Origin: Burkholderiales bacterium
GTDB lineage: Bacteria > Pseudomonadota > Gammaproteobacteria > Burkholderiales > SG8-41
Assembly (NCBI GenBank): GCA_036262035.1
Contig: DATAJS010000032.1
Coordinates: 336,086-400,085, forward strand
Direction of reading: 5' to 3'
DNA length: 64,000 nt
The notes under the pieces are model-generated. The model was not told the DNA's origin. It made no database searches and was given only the letters and a program-made list of their open reading frames with translations. Of this stretch, positions 1 to 8,497 are shown one piece after another; the stretch's first letter is position 1, and each line of letters starts with the position of its first letter. A program made the position numbers and the translations under genes.

Positions 1-505
1 GGATCACCTGCCGCAGGTCGGGTTCCGAGCCGGCGCAGATCCGTGCGCGGTGATCGCTGAAGCTCACCGTGGTCTGAGGCACATCGCGCTTCAGAATGCC
101 GCCTTCGACCGCGACATTGAGGACGCGGCGCTCGACGAGCTGCATGCTGAGCACCGCGTGCGCGGCGTCCGCGCCCGGGTTCGAAGCGAACCACGCGCGC
201 AGCTCCGGCGAACGGCTGAACGCGGGCCCGATCTCTTCGGGCGCGGCGAAGAACGCGCGCATCGCGTGGTCCGCCACCCAGCCGGCGCGGCTCGCGTCGC
301 GCGCGGGCGGAACGTCCGCGACGAGCGTGCGTGCGTAATCGATCGCGAGATGGACCGCCGGCATGAGGCGCGCGCGGTAGCGCCGCGCAAAGCGCAGGCG
401 CGGGTTCGTGAGCTGGATGACGCGCTCGATGCTCTCGGCGGCGCGCGCCTCGTCGCTTCGCGACATCCCCGAACGGTCGCGGCGAAGCCAGTCGAGTACG
501 CCCAT
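1..505 (-). CDS. Hypothetical protein, C-terminus cut by window edge
   Basis: An open frame starts at the ATG at 505 and runs off the left edge, so about 168 residues are visible. It begins MGVLDWLRRDRSGM and is rich in Arg and Ala. I see no signal peptide, membrane segment or motif I can name. It follows the RRM gene by 12 bp on the same strand and so is probably the last visible gene of the fabI operon. The other open frames in this stretch are GC-driven mirrors. Function unknown. Confidence 0.6.
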   Translation of the reverse strand, partial: MGVLDWLRRDRSGMSRSDEARAAESIERVIQLTNPRLRFARRYRARLMPAVHLAIDYARTLVADVPPARDASRAGWVADHAMRAFFAAPEEIGPAFSRSPELRAWFASNPGADAAHAVLSMQLVERRVLNVAVEGGILKRDVPQTTVSFSDHRARICAGSEPDLRQVI

Positions 506-517
506 CGCTCGCGCTTC

Positions 518-775
518 CTAGGACCAGCGCGACTCGGACATCACGCTCACGTTCAGGCGTCGATCCTTCCAGAACAGGTTCTGCATGCGCGCCTGAAACT
601 TCTCGAGCGTCGGCGCGTCGGCGCCGGCGAAAGTCACCATCACCGCCGGACGGGTGCCGTCGCCGGCCACGCGCTCGATGCCGTCGTATTCGGGGAAGCC
701 GTACTTGACGAGCAGGGCCTTCACTTCGTCGTCGGAGGTTTCGGGTGCGATGTTGCCTATCCAGAGCCGGGCCAT
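518..775 (-). CDS. Small RRM-type RNA-binding protein
   Basis: 85 residues, the size of a single RNA recognition motif. The N-terminal LWIGNI fits RNP-2, and the RPAVMVTF strand sits where RNP-1 is expected but lacks the usual aromatic pair. The C-terminal end (LFWKDRRLNVSVM) resembles the last beta strand of RRM proteins. The ATG at 775 has a purine-rich GGGGGG leader. It lies 9 bp after fabI and is likely co-transcribed. The RNA target is unknown; the weak RNP-1 makes the family call probable rather than certain. Confidence 0.65.
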   Translation of the reverse strand: MARLWIGNIAPETSDDEVKALLVKYGFPEYDGIERVAGDGTRPAVMVTFAGADAPTLEKFQARMQNLFWKDRRLNVSVMSESRWS

Positions 776-784
776 GTTCCCCCC

Positions 785-1567
785 TCAAGCCATGATGTTG
801 ACGCCGCCGTCGACGTACAGCGTCTCGCCCGTCAGGCGCTTCGCGAGCGGCGTGGCGAGGAACGCGCAGGTGTAGCCGACGTCCATGATGTCGACGAGCT
901 CGCCGAGCGGAGCGCGCTGCGCGGCTTCGTTGAGCAGCAGCTCGAAGTCCTTGAGTCCCGAGGCGGCCCGCGTCTTGAGCGGTCCGGGCGAGATCGCGTG
1001 CACGCGGATGCCTTGCGGTCCGAGCTCGTACGCGAGATAGCGGCAGCACGCTTCGAGCGCCGCCTTCACCGGACCCATCACGTTGTAGTTGTTCACCACC
1101 TTGTTCGCGCCGTAGTAGCTCATCGCGAGCATCGCGCCGCCGTCGGTCATCAGCGGCGCCGCGAGCTTCGCCATGCGCACGAACGAATGGGTCGAGATGT
1201 CCATCGCGATCCCGAATCCCTCGGCCGAGCAGTTGAGCAGGCCGCCCTGCAGGTCTTCCCTGGGCGCGAACGCGAGCGAGTGCACGAGGATGTCGAGCTT
1301 GCCCCACTCGCTCCTGATGCGATCGAACACCGCTTCCATCTCGCCGGGCCGGGTGACGTCGAGCGGCATGAAGAGCCGTTCGGCGACCTCGAGCTCGGTC
1401 GCGATCGGTTCTACGTACTGTTTCGACTTTTCGTTCAGGTACGTGACGCACAGATCGGCACCGAGGGTGCGGAACGCGCTGGCGCAGCCGTAGGCGATCG
1501 AGCTCTGGTTGGCGATGCCGACGACGAGCGCCTTGGCGCCTTTCAATATCGGACGCGGGAGTTCCAT
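785..1567 (-). CDS. fabI: Enoyl-[acyl-carrier-protein] reductase FabI-type
   Basis: 260 residues from the ATG at 1567 (MELPRPILKG). The frame stays open further upstream but loses homology there. An SDR fold is visible: a dinucleotide-binding start (ALVVGIANQSSIAYG), then YNVMGPVK giving the Tyr-x6-Lys catalytic pair of FabI, and a typical end GETLYVDGGVNIMA. FabI carries out the last, NADH-dependent reduction in each round of fatty-acid elongation. It is first in an operon with the RRM protein and a hypothetical protein, under palindrome A 59 bp upstream. Its place in a fermentation/stress block suggests a condition-specific copy, but I cannot see whether another fabI exists. Confidence 0.88.
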   Translation of the reverse strand: MELPRPILKGAKALVVGIANQSSIAYGCASAFRTLGADLCVTYLNEKSKQYVEPIATELEVAERLFMPLDVTRPGEMEAVFDRIRSEWGKLDILVHSLAFAPREDLQGGLLNCSAEGFGIAMDISTHSFVRMAKLAAPLMTDGGAMLAMSYYGANKVVNNYNVMGPVKAALEACCRYLAYELGPQGIRVHAISPGPLKTRAASGLKDFELLLNEAAQRAPLGELVDIMDVGYTCAFLATPLAKRLTGETLYVDGGVNIMA

Positions 1568-1625
1568 GGCGGTGCCCGGGTGATTGGCCTCGAGACAGTC
1601 TCTCCGCCGCCTTCGGGCACGTCGA

Positions 1626-1641
1626 TTGGACCTTGGTCCAA
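1626..1641. promoter_or_regulatory. Palindrome A, putative operator upstream of fabI
   Basis: TTGGACCTTGGTCCAA: 7-bp arms in perfect dyad symmetry around a 2-bp centre. The centre lies 66 bp before the fabI start. It is one of six related sites in this window, each upstream of a transcription unit. The binding protein is not known. Confidence 0.6.
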
Positions 1642-1750
1642 GGGGTGTCATCGCGAGGCGCCGCAGGCGCCGTGGCGATCTCGGAGCGTCCGCTCCGTGC
1701 GTCACGGGATTGCTTCGTCGCTACCGCGCCTCGCAATGACACCTGCGCGG

Positions 1751-3142
1751 TCAATAGATCCCGGTGGTGTAGAACACCGCGATCGCGACGAACACCGCCG
1801 CCGTCTTGATCAGGGTGATGACGAAGATGTCGCCGTAGGCGACCTTGTGGGTGAGCCCGGTCACCGCGAGCAGCGTGATGACCGCGCCGTTGTGCGGCAG
1901 GGTATCCATGCCGCCGCTCGCCATCGACGCGATCCGGTGCAGCACCTCGAGCGGGATCCCGGCGGCGTTCGCCCCGGCCACGAAGCTGTCCGACATCGCC
2001 GCGAGCGCGATGGACAGACCGCCCGAGGCCGACCCGGTGATGCCGGCCAGCGCGGTGACCGTCACCGCCTCGTTGACCAGCACGCCGGGGATCGCTTTCA
2101 GCCCGTCCGCGATGAGGAGGAACCCGGGCAGGGCCGCGATGACTCCGCCGAAGCCGTATTCGGCGGCGGTGTTGGTCGCCGCGAGCAGCGATCCCGCGAC
2201 GGCGGTCTTGGTGCCTTCGGCGAAGCGCTCGCTCACCGGCTTCCACGCCAGCACGACCACGGTGACGATGCCCAGCAGGAGCGCGCCTTCCACCGCCCAG
2301 ATCGCCGCCACCGAATCGATCTGCGTCGTGAGCGGCTTGGCGAGCCCCGGCAGCTCGGTCGCGTGCGTCTTGCCGTAGAGCTGCGGGATCAGCGTGGTGA
2401 ACACCTTGTTCATCACCCCGACGATGAGGAGCGGCGAGATCGCGATCCAGGGATTCGGCAGCTTCTCCTCGGTGTAAGGCTCGGGCTCGTTGACGAGGTG
2501 GGTGCCGTAGCCTTCGCCGGCCGCGGCGGCGGTGCGCCGCCGCCACTCGAGATACAGGAGCCCGGTGACGAGGATGAACACCGCGCTGATCACGCCGAGC
2601 CACGGCGCGGCCCAGGTGTCGGTCTTGAAGAACGTCGTCGGGATGATGTTCTGGATCTGCGGGCTGCCGGGCAGCGCGTCCATGGTGAAGGTGAACGCGC
2701 CCAGCGCGATGGTGCCGGGGATGAGGCGCTTCGGGATGCCGCCCTGCCTGAACATCTCGGCCGCGAACGGATAGACCGCGAACACCACGACGAACAGCGA
2801 CACCCCGCCGTAGGTGAGGAGCGCACACACCAGCACGATGGAGAGCATCGTGCGCTCCTTGCCGACCAGCGCGATCACCGCCGAGACGATCGACTTGGAG
2901 AATCCCGAGAGCTCGATGACCTTGCCGAAAGTGGCTCCGAGCAGGAACACCGGCAGGTACGATTTGACGAAGCCCGCGAGCTTGTCCATGAAGACGCCGC
3001 TCATCATCGGCAGGACGAACGACGGCTCGGTGAGCACCACCGCGAGCAGCGCGCACAGCGGCGCGAAGAGGATCACCGACAGCCCGCGATAGGCCACGTA
3101 CATCAGCAGCGCGAGCGCGAGGACGACGACGAGCAGGCTCAT
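1751..3142 (-). CDS. GntP-family permease
   Basis: 463 residues, almost entirely hydrophobic, with about 12 membrane segments and a short hydrophilic loop near residues 200-225 (WRRRTAAAAGEGYG). The phrases GGVSLFVVVFAVYPFA, DALPGSPQIQN and MASGGMDTLPHNGAV are typical of the GntP/citrate-transporter-like group, which import gluconate or small hydroxy acids including 3-hydroxybutyrate. It is the last gene of the pflB-pflA-aspT-CBS-gntP operon, 12 bp after the CBS gene. A hydroxy-acid substrate would fit the 3-hydroxybutyrate dehydrogenase in the same block, but the substrate is inference. Confidence 0.85.
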   Translation of the reverse strand: MSLLVVVLALALLMYVAYRGLSVILFAPLCALLAVVLTEPSFVLPMMSGVFMDKLAGFVKSYLPVFLLGATFGKVIELSGFSKSIVSAVIALVGKERTMLSIVLVCALLTYGGVSLFVVVFAVYPFAAEMFRQGGIPKRLIPGTIALGAFTFTMDALPGSPQIQNIIPTTFFKTDTWAAPWLGVISAVFILVTGLLYLEWRRRTAAAAGEGYGTHLVNEPEPYTEEKLPNPWIAISPLLIVGVMNKVFTTLIPQLYGKTHATELPGLAKPLTTQIDSVAAIWAVEGALLLGIVTVVVLAWKPVSERFAEGTKTAVAGSLLAATNTAAEYGFGGVIAALPGFLLIADGLKAIPGVLVNEAVTVTALAGITGSASGGLSIALAAMSDSFVAGANAAGIPLEVLHRIASMASGGMDTLPHNGAVITLLAVTGLTHKVAYGDIFVITLIKTAAVFVAIAVFYTTGIY

Positions 3143-3154
3143 GGGCGCGGCCTC

Positions 3155-3649
3155 CTAGTAGCTGCTCGGATCGGGAAAAAGGAGCGTGAGACGCTCTTCC
3201 TGGAGGCGCCGCAGCAGGCGTTCGTGCCGCTCGATCAGCGAGCCCATGAGGTCGCGCACCGAGAGCACGCCTGCCACGCGGTTGTCGACCGCGACCGGAA
3301 GGTGGCGCACGCCGTGCTGGTGCATGACCGCGATGCACTCCGGGATGCGACTTGCCGGCGGTACCGTATGTACGCGGGTGGCCATGATCTCGCGCACGGT
3401 CACCTCGGCAGGCGCCAGGCGGGCGAGCAGCACGCGGCGCGCGAAGTCGCGCTCGGACACCACGCCGGCGAGCTTGCCGTTTTCCAGCACGACGAGAAAG
3501 CCGATGTGTTTATCGGCCATGAGCTGCAGCGCGTCGAGCACGCTCGCCTGCGGCGCGACGAAGATGAGCGGCTCGCGCCTTTTCGCCACCAGCTCGCCGG
3601 CCGTCGCGAACGGCGCAAGCTGCTCGAGCGATCTGAGCGGAATCTCCAT
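3155..3649 (-). CDS. CBS-domain protein
   Basis: 164 residues with two CBS motifs in tandem. The first (about 37-90) contains ADKHIGFLVVLENGKLAGVVSERD and the second (about 95-150) contains HGVRHLPVAVDNRVAGVLSVRDL. CBS pairs bind adenine nucleotides and sense energy state. There is no catalytic domain. It lies 6 bp after the AspT-like exchanger and 12 bp before the GntP permease, so it may tune one of these carriers; that is inference from position. Confidence 0.85.
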   Translation of the reverse strand: MEIPLRSLEQLAPFATAGELVAKRREPLIFVAPQASVLDALQLMADKHIGFLVVLENGKLAGVVSERDFARRVLLARLAPAEVTVREIMATRVHTVPPASRIPECIAVMHQHGVRHLPVAVDNRVAGVLSVRDLMGSLIERHERLLRRLQEERLTLLFPDPSSY

Positions 3650-3655
3650 GGCCGC

Positions 3656-5242
3656 TCAGACCAGCGCGGCGGCGACGTTGACGAACAGGATCTTCAGGAT
3701 CGTCATGCTCGGGAAGATCATCGCGTAGCCGACGTCGGGCCGGTCGGTGGGCGCGAGCTTGTTGCCGTAGGCGAGGATCGCGGGATTGCCGGTGGTGCCG
3801 GCGAGAATGCCCGCCACCTGGTCGTACGGCATCCTGAACACGAGAAAGCCCAGGATCAGCACCGGCAGCACGAGCGCGCACAGCACCAGGGCGCCGAGTC
3901 CGAGCATCAGGAACCCGGTCTGGGCGACTGTCTGAACCACCGCGGTTCCCGAGGACATGCCGGCGTTGGCGAGGAACAGCGTGAGGCCCAGGTTGAACAG
4001 CACCTTGTTCGCCGACAGCGGCATGGTCCAGTTGATGCCGCCGGTGCGCCCGATCCTGCCGAGGACCAGCGCGACCAGCAGCACGCCGATGATGCCGATC
4101 GCGAGCTTGCCGATGCCGGGCAGCGGGATGGTGATCGCGCCGAGCGCGAAGCCGAGCGCCATGCCGAGGCCGACTGAGATATAACTGACCTCTGCGGTGC
4201 CTTTGATCGAGTCGCCGAAGTACTTGCGAAGCGCGGGGAAGTGCGCCGCGCGGTTGGACAACAGGCCGACGCGGTCGCCGAACTCGAGGATCAGGTCCGG
4301 CGTCGGGAGCATGTCGGCGTCGCCGCGCCGCACGTGCAGGACGACCGTGTCCTTGCCGCCCGGGAGCTGGAGCTCGGAGAGCGGGCGTCCCACCACCGTC
4401 GGCCTGGACGCGAACACGCGCAGGTAATCGAGATCGCCGCGGTCCTTCGAGAACCGGCCCTGCGCCGCGCGCCCTATCGTCTCGGCCGCGAGCGCGAGCG
4501 CCTTCTTGCTCGGCGAGGCCGCGAGCAGCACGTCGTCTTCCTCGATCACCGAGTTGGCGTACGCCGGCTGATTGTGATGCGCGCGGCGCAAAGCGACGAT
4601 CTGGATGCCGACCGGCAGCGCCTGCATGCTCTCGCCGACGGTCTTGCCGATGAACTCGGGGTTGTGCACCTCGATCTCGTGCAGCTCGAGGCCGGTCGAG
4701 GTCGTCTCGAACCTGGGCTTCATCACGAGGTACACCACGTACAGGAACAGGATCGGCCCCGCGACGCCGAACGGATACGAGACCGAGTAGCCGACGGCCG
4801 GATCCTTGTTGCCGATCGCGGTCAGCGCCGCCTGCAGCGTCGCGGTGCTGGTGCCCGATCCGGCGAACAGCCCGTAGGCGATCCCTTCGGAGATCCCGAA
4901 CCACTTCACGAACGCGATGCACACGAACCCGGCGAGCAGCACGCCGCACACGGCCATCACGTTCGCGCGCGCGCCGTCGCGGCTCGTCAGGCCCACGAAG
5001 AACTGCTTGCCGTACTGCACGCCGACCGTATAGAGAAAGAGCGCGAGCCCCAGCGTTCCGATCATCGGCGCCGGCGCCGACTTGGGCGCGAACCAGCCCA
5101 CCGCGATCGCGACGAAGAGCACCGCGCCGACGCCCAGCGAGAACCCCTTGATGTTGATCTCGCCGACGAGATAGCCGACCGCGATCGTGAAGAACAGCGC
5201 CAGCATGGGCTGCTGCTCGAGCAGCGTTTGGAAGAACTCCAT
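3656..5242 (-). CDS. AspT/YidE-type antiporter with two TrkA-C domains
   Basis: 528 residues from ATG 5242 (MEFFQTLLEQ), preceded by a GGAGGACGT leader. Layout: an N-terminal hydrophobic half of about 5 helices, two soluble TrkA-C-like domains (about 200-290 and 295-375, with LHEIEVHNPEFIGKTVGE and VGRPLSELQLP), and a second hydrophobic half with GMSSGTAVVQ and AGTTGNPAILAYGNK. This is the aspartate:alanine exchanger architecture. Exchangers of this type swap amino or dicarboxylic acids. Here it is third in the pfl operon, so exchange of a fermentation acid such as succinate is plausible but unproven. Confidence 0.85.
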   Translation of the reverse strand: MEFFQTLLEQQPMLALFFTIAVGYLVGEINIKGFSLGVGAVLFVAIAVGWFAPKSAPAPMIGTLGLALFLYTVGVQYGKQFFVGLTSRDGARANVMAVCGVLLAGFVCIAFVKWFGISEGIAYGLFAGSGTSTATLQAALTAIGNKDPAVGYSVSYPFGVAGPILFLYVVYLVMKPRFETTSTGLELHEIEVHNPEFIGKTVGESMQALPVGIQIVALRRAHHNQPAYANSVIEEDDVLLAASPSKKALALAAETIGRAAQGRFSKDRGDLDYLRVFASRPTVVGRPLSELQLPGGKDTVVLHVRRGDADMLPTPDLILEFGDRVGLLSNRAAHFPALRKYFGDSIKGTAEVSYISVGLGMALGFALGAITIPLPGIGKLAIGIIGVLLVALVLGRIGRTGGINWTMPLSANKVLFNLGLTLFLANAGMSSGTAVVQTVAQTGFLMLGLGALVLCALVLPVLILGFLVFRMPYDQVAGILAGTTGNPAILAYGNKLAPTDRPDVGYAMIFPSMTILKILFVNVAAALV

Positions 5243-5259
5243 ACGTCCTCCTTCTCGTT

Positions 5260-6117
5260 CTAGTAGACGGTCAGCCCTCGGCTGCGGAACTGCCCGCGCA
5301 CGCGCTCGGAGAGCTCGCGATCCGGCGGCTCGGTGTTTTCCAGCGGATACTCGAGCCCGAGCTTGTGCCACTTGTCCTTGCCCATCTGATGAAAGCGCAG
5401 GATCTCGACGCGCTCGAGCGACTTCAATCCGGCGGCGATGTCGGCGACCTTCTCGACGTTGTCGTAACCGTCGGTGAGCCCCGGCACGAGCACGTAGCGC
5501 AGCCACAGCGGGCGCCCCAGCGCCGACAGCCGCTTCGCGTAATCGACCGTGGGCTTGAGCGGCTGGCGGGTCACCTTCTCGTAGACCGCGGGATCGCCCG
5601 ACTTGATGTCGAGCAGATGCAGGTCGATGAACGAGAGATCTTCGTCGGTGAACTTCTCGCCGAGCCGTCCCGAGGTGTCCATGCAGGTGTGCAGCCCCAG
5701 CGCCTTGCAGCGCTGGTAGATCTGCACGACGAAATCGTGCTGGAGCTGCGGCTCGCCGCCGGAGATCGTGATGCCGCCGCCCGAGAGCTTGAGCACGTTC
5801 GCGAACTGGCCGATGCGCTTCATCGCGCGGCTCACCGTGACCGGCGTGCCGTTGTGCTTGTGCCAGGTATCGGGGTTGTGACAGTACTGACAGCGCAGCA
5901 GACACCCGGTGAGGAAAGCGACGAAGCGCAGCCCCGGGCCGTCCACCGTGCTGCCGACCTCCCACGAGTGCACGTAGCCCGTCAGCTCGTCGCCGTACTC
6001 GAAATCGGCGACGTCCGAGGGATGGATCGCATAGTAGTCGGCCGCCTTGCGGTTCTCCGCCGCGCCGCTCCTGGTGACGTGCAAGTCCCAGCGGCTGGGC
6101 GCGATTGCCTGAGCCAT
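5260..6117 (-). CDS. pflA: Pyruvate formate-lyase activating enzyme
   Basis: 285 residues, radical SAM. The cluster motif CLLRCQYC (CxxxCxxC) lies near residue 72-79, followed by LSGGGITISGGEPQLQ. The enzyme uses a 4Fe-4S cluster and S-adenosylmethionine to place a glycyl radical on PflB. It starts 4 bp after the pflB stop, as expected for a translationally linked partner. The N-terminal extension of about 45 residues (ENRKAADYYAIHPSDV) is longer than in the E. coli enzyme. Confidence 0.93.
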   Translation of the reverse strand: MAQAIAPSRWDLHVTRSGAAENRKAADYYAIHPSDVADFEYGDELTGYVHSWEVGSTVDGPGLRFVAFLTGCLLRCQYCHNPDTWHKHNGTPVTVSRAMKRIGQFANVLKLSGGGITISGGEPQLQHDFVVQIYQRCKALGLHTCMDTSGRLGEKFTDEDLSFIDLHLLDIKSGDPAVYEKVTRQPLKPTVDYAKRLSALGRPLWLRYVLVPGLTDGYDNVEKVADIAAGLKSLERVEILRFHQMGKDKWHKLGLEYPLENTEPPDRELSERVRGQFRSRGLTVY

Positions 6118-6121
6118 GGCC

Positions 6122-8377
6122 CTACATGCGTCCGTGGAAGGTGCGGTTGATGACGTCGAGCTGCTGCTCCCTGGTGAGCTTCACGAAGTTCACGGCGTAG
6201 CCCGACACCCGGATCGTGAGCTGCGGATACTTGTCCGGGTTCTTCATCGCGTCCTGCAGCGTCTCGCGGTTGAGCACGTTGACGTTGACGTGGAAGCCGC
6301 CGGTGCCGAAGTAGGCGTCGAGCGCGCCCACGCCCCGCTGGAGCTGGTCTTCCTGGCTGCCCAGCGCCGCCGGCACGACCGAGATCGTGAGCGAGATGCC
6401 GTCCTCGGCGTCGTCGTACGGGATCTTGGCGACCGACATGAGCGCGGCGAGCGCGCCGTGGGTGTCGCGGCCGTTCGAGGGATTCGCGCCCGGCGAGAAG
6501 GGCTCGCCGCGTCTGCGGCCGTCCGGCGTGTTGCCGGTGCCCTTGCCGTAGACCACGTTCGACGTGATGGTCAGCACCGACTGGGTGTGGACCGCGTCCC
6601 GGTAGGTCGGGTACAGGCGGATCTTGTTCATCATCGTCGAGACCAGCATGGTCGCGATCTCGTCCGCGCGCGCCTCGTTGTTGCCGTAGCACGGGAAATC
6701 GCCCTCGATCTCGAAGTCGACCATGAGCCCGCGCTCGTCGCGTATGGGTTTTACTTTGGCGTACTTGATCGCCGACAGGCTGTCCGCCGCGTGCGAGAGA
6801 CCCGCGATACCGCACGCCATGGTGCGCAGGATGTCGCGGTCGTGCAGCGCCATCTCGATCGCCTCGTAGCAATACTTGTCGTGCATGTAATGGATGCAGT
6901 TGAGCGCGTTGACGTAGACCTTGGCGAGCCAGTCGAGCATCGGATCGAGGCGGTCCATCACCTCGTCGTAATCGAGCACGTCACCGCCGACCGGCGCGAG
7001 CTTCGGTCCGACCTGCTGTCCGCTGAGCTCGTCACGCCCGCCGTTGAGCGCGTACAGCAATGTCTTGGGCAGGTTCACGCGTGCGCCGAAGAACTGCATC
7101 TGCTTGCCGATGCGCATGGCGGACACGCAGCACGCGATCGCGCAGTCGTCGCCCCACTTCGGCCGCATCAGGTCGTCCGACTCGTACTGGATCGCGCTGG
7201 TGTCGACCGAGGTCTTGACCGCGAAACGCTTGAAGCCCTCGGGCAGCCGGGGCGACCAGAATACGGTCAGGTTGGGCTCGGGCGCCGGGCCGAGGTTGTA
7301 CAGCGTGTGCAGCATCCGAAACGCGCTCCTGGTGACCAGCGTGCGGCCGTCCTCGCCCATGCCGCCCAGCGTCTCGGTCACCCATACCGGGTCGCCCGAG
7401 AAGAGCTGGTTGTATTCCGGCGCGCGCAGGAAGCGCACGATGCGCCATTTGATGACGAGATCGTCGATGATCTCCTGCGCCTGGGTCTCGGTGAGCCGGC
7501 CTTCCGAAAGGTCGCGCTCGAAGTAGATGTCCCAGAACGTGGAGAGACGGCCGGCGGACATCGCTGCGCCGTTCTGCTGCTTGATCGCCGCGAGGTACGC
7601 GAAATACGTCCACTGCACCGCCTCGCGCGCGTTGGTCGCCGGCCCCGAAATGTCGTAGCCGTAGTTCGACCCCATCTGCTTGAGCTCCCTGAGCGACCGG
7701 ATCTGCTCGGAGAGCTCCTCGCGCAGGCGTATGACGTCCTCGGTCGAGTGCCGCTCGTCGAGCTCGCGCTTCTCGCGCTCCTTGTCGGCGACGAGGAAAT
7801 CGATGCCGTACAGCGCGACGCGGCGGTAGTCGCCGATGATGCGGCCGCGGCCGTAGGCGTCGGGCAGGCCGGTCACGACGTGCGACGAGCGCGCCCTGCG
7901 GATCTCGGGCGTGTAGACGTCGAACACCCCGTCGTTGTGAGTCTTGCGGTACTTGGTGAAGATCTCCTCGAGCTGGGGGTCGGGCTTGTAGCCGTACGAC
8001 TCCAGGCTCGTCGCGACCACGCGCCAGCCGCCGAACGGCATGATCGCGCGCTTCAGCGGCGCGTCGGTCTGCAGCCCGACGATGATCTCGTTGTCCTTGT
8101 CGATGTAGCCGGGACCGTGTGCGGTTATGCCCGACGGCACCTGCGAGACGTCGAGCACGCCTTTCTCGCGCTCCCTGGCGAGCAGCGGCCCGAGCCGGGC
8201 CCATATTGCGCGCGTGCGGTCGGTGGGTGGTGCGAGGAAAGCGTCGTCGCCTTCGTACGGGGTGTAGTTGCGCTGGATGAAGTCGCGCACGTTGACGCGG
8301 TGCTGCCACGTGCCGGGCGCGAAGCCGCGCCATGCGATTTCCCATTTCTCGGTGGGGGATTGCAGTACGGCTGACAT
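6122..8377 (-). CDS. pflB: Formate C-acetyltransferase (pyruvate formate-lyase)
   Basis: 751 residues, the normal length for PflB. The adjacent active-site cysteines are in [13 protein letters not shown], and the C-terminal glycyl-radical loop is [13 protein letters not shown]. It turns pyruvate and CoA into acetyl-CoA and formate. The radical form is destroyed by oxygen, so this implies anoxic or micro-oxic life stages. The start ATG at 8377 has a GGAGGACGT ribosome site. It leads a five-gene operon (pflB, pflA, aspT-like, CBS, gntP) and carries palindrome B 61 bp upstream. The acetyl-CoA can feed Pta and AckA, encoded in the next operon. Confidence 0.96.
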   Translation of the reverse strand: MSAVLQSPTEKWEIAWRGFAPGTWQHRVNVRDFIQRNYTPYEGDDAFLAPPTDRTRAIWARLGPLLAREREKGVLDVSQVPSGITAHGPGYIDKDNEIIVGLQTDAPLKRAIMPFGGWRVVATSLESYGYKPDPQLEEIFTKYRKTHNDGVFDVYTPEIRRARSSHVVTGLPDAYGRGRIIGDYRRVALYGIDFLVADKEREKRELDERHSTEDVIRLREELSEQIRSLRELKQMGSNYGYDISGPATNAREAVQWTYFAYLAAIKQQNGAAMSAGRLSTFWDIYFERDLSEGRLTETQAQEIIDDLVIKWRIVRFLRAPEYNQLFSGDPVWVTETLGGMGEDGRTLVTRSAFRMLHTLYNLGPAPEPNLTVFWSPRLPEGFKRFAVKTSVDTSAIQYESDDLMRPKWGDDCAIACCVSAMRIGKQMQFFGARVNLPKTLLYALNGGRDELSGQQVGPKLAPVGGDVLDYDEVMDRLDPMLDWLAKVYVNALNCIHYMHDKYCYEAIEMALHDRDILRTMACGIAGLSHAADSLSAIKYAKVKPIRDERGLMVDFEIEGDFPCYGNNEARADEIATMLVSTMMNKIRLYPTYRDAVHTQSVLTITSNVVYGKGTGNTPDGRRRGEPFSPGANPSNGRDTHGALAALMSVAKIPYDDAEDGISLTISVVPAALGSQEDQLQRGVGALDAYFGTGGFHVNVNVLNRETLQDAMKNPDKYPQLTIRVSGYAVNFVKLTREQQLDVINRTFHGRM

Positions 8378-8437
8378 ACGTCCTCCTTGGCGGTGGTTTG
8401 CTGCAGGCAGTGTCCGCGCAGTACCGGGCCAAAGAAA

Positions 8438-8453
8438 TTGGACCTTGGTCGCA
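8438..8453. promoter_or_regulatory. Palindrome B, putative operator of the pfl operon
   Basis: TTGGACCTTGGTCGCA; the left arm matches the consensus fully and the right arm differs at two places. The centre is 68 bp before the pflB start codon, almost the same spacing as at fabI (66) and at the 17410 gene (71). Confidence 0.6.
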
Positions 8454-8497
8454 GAGGTCGGCGTCGCGTTTCCGACATCCGACGGCGCGCCGGCTTT

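Noticed and set aside
50..4177. A 1375-codon open frame on the plus strand
   Set aside because: It is antisense to six genes with clear family motifs and is rich in Arg/His/Asp, the usual mirror of GC-rich coding DNA.
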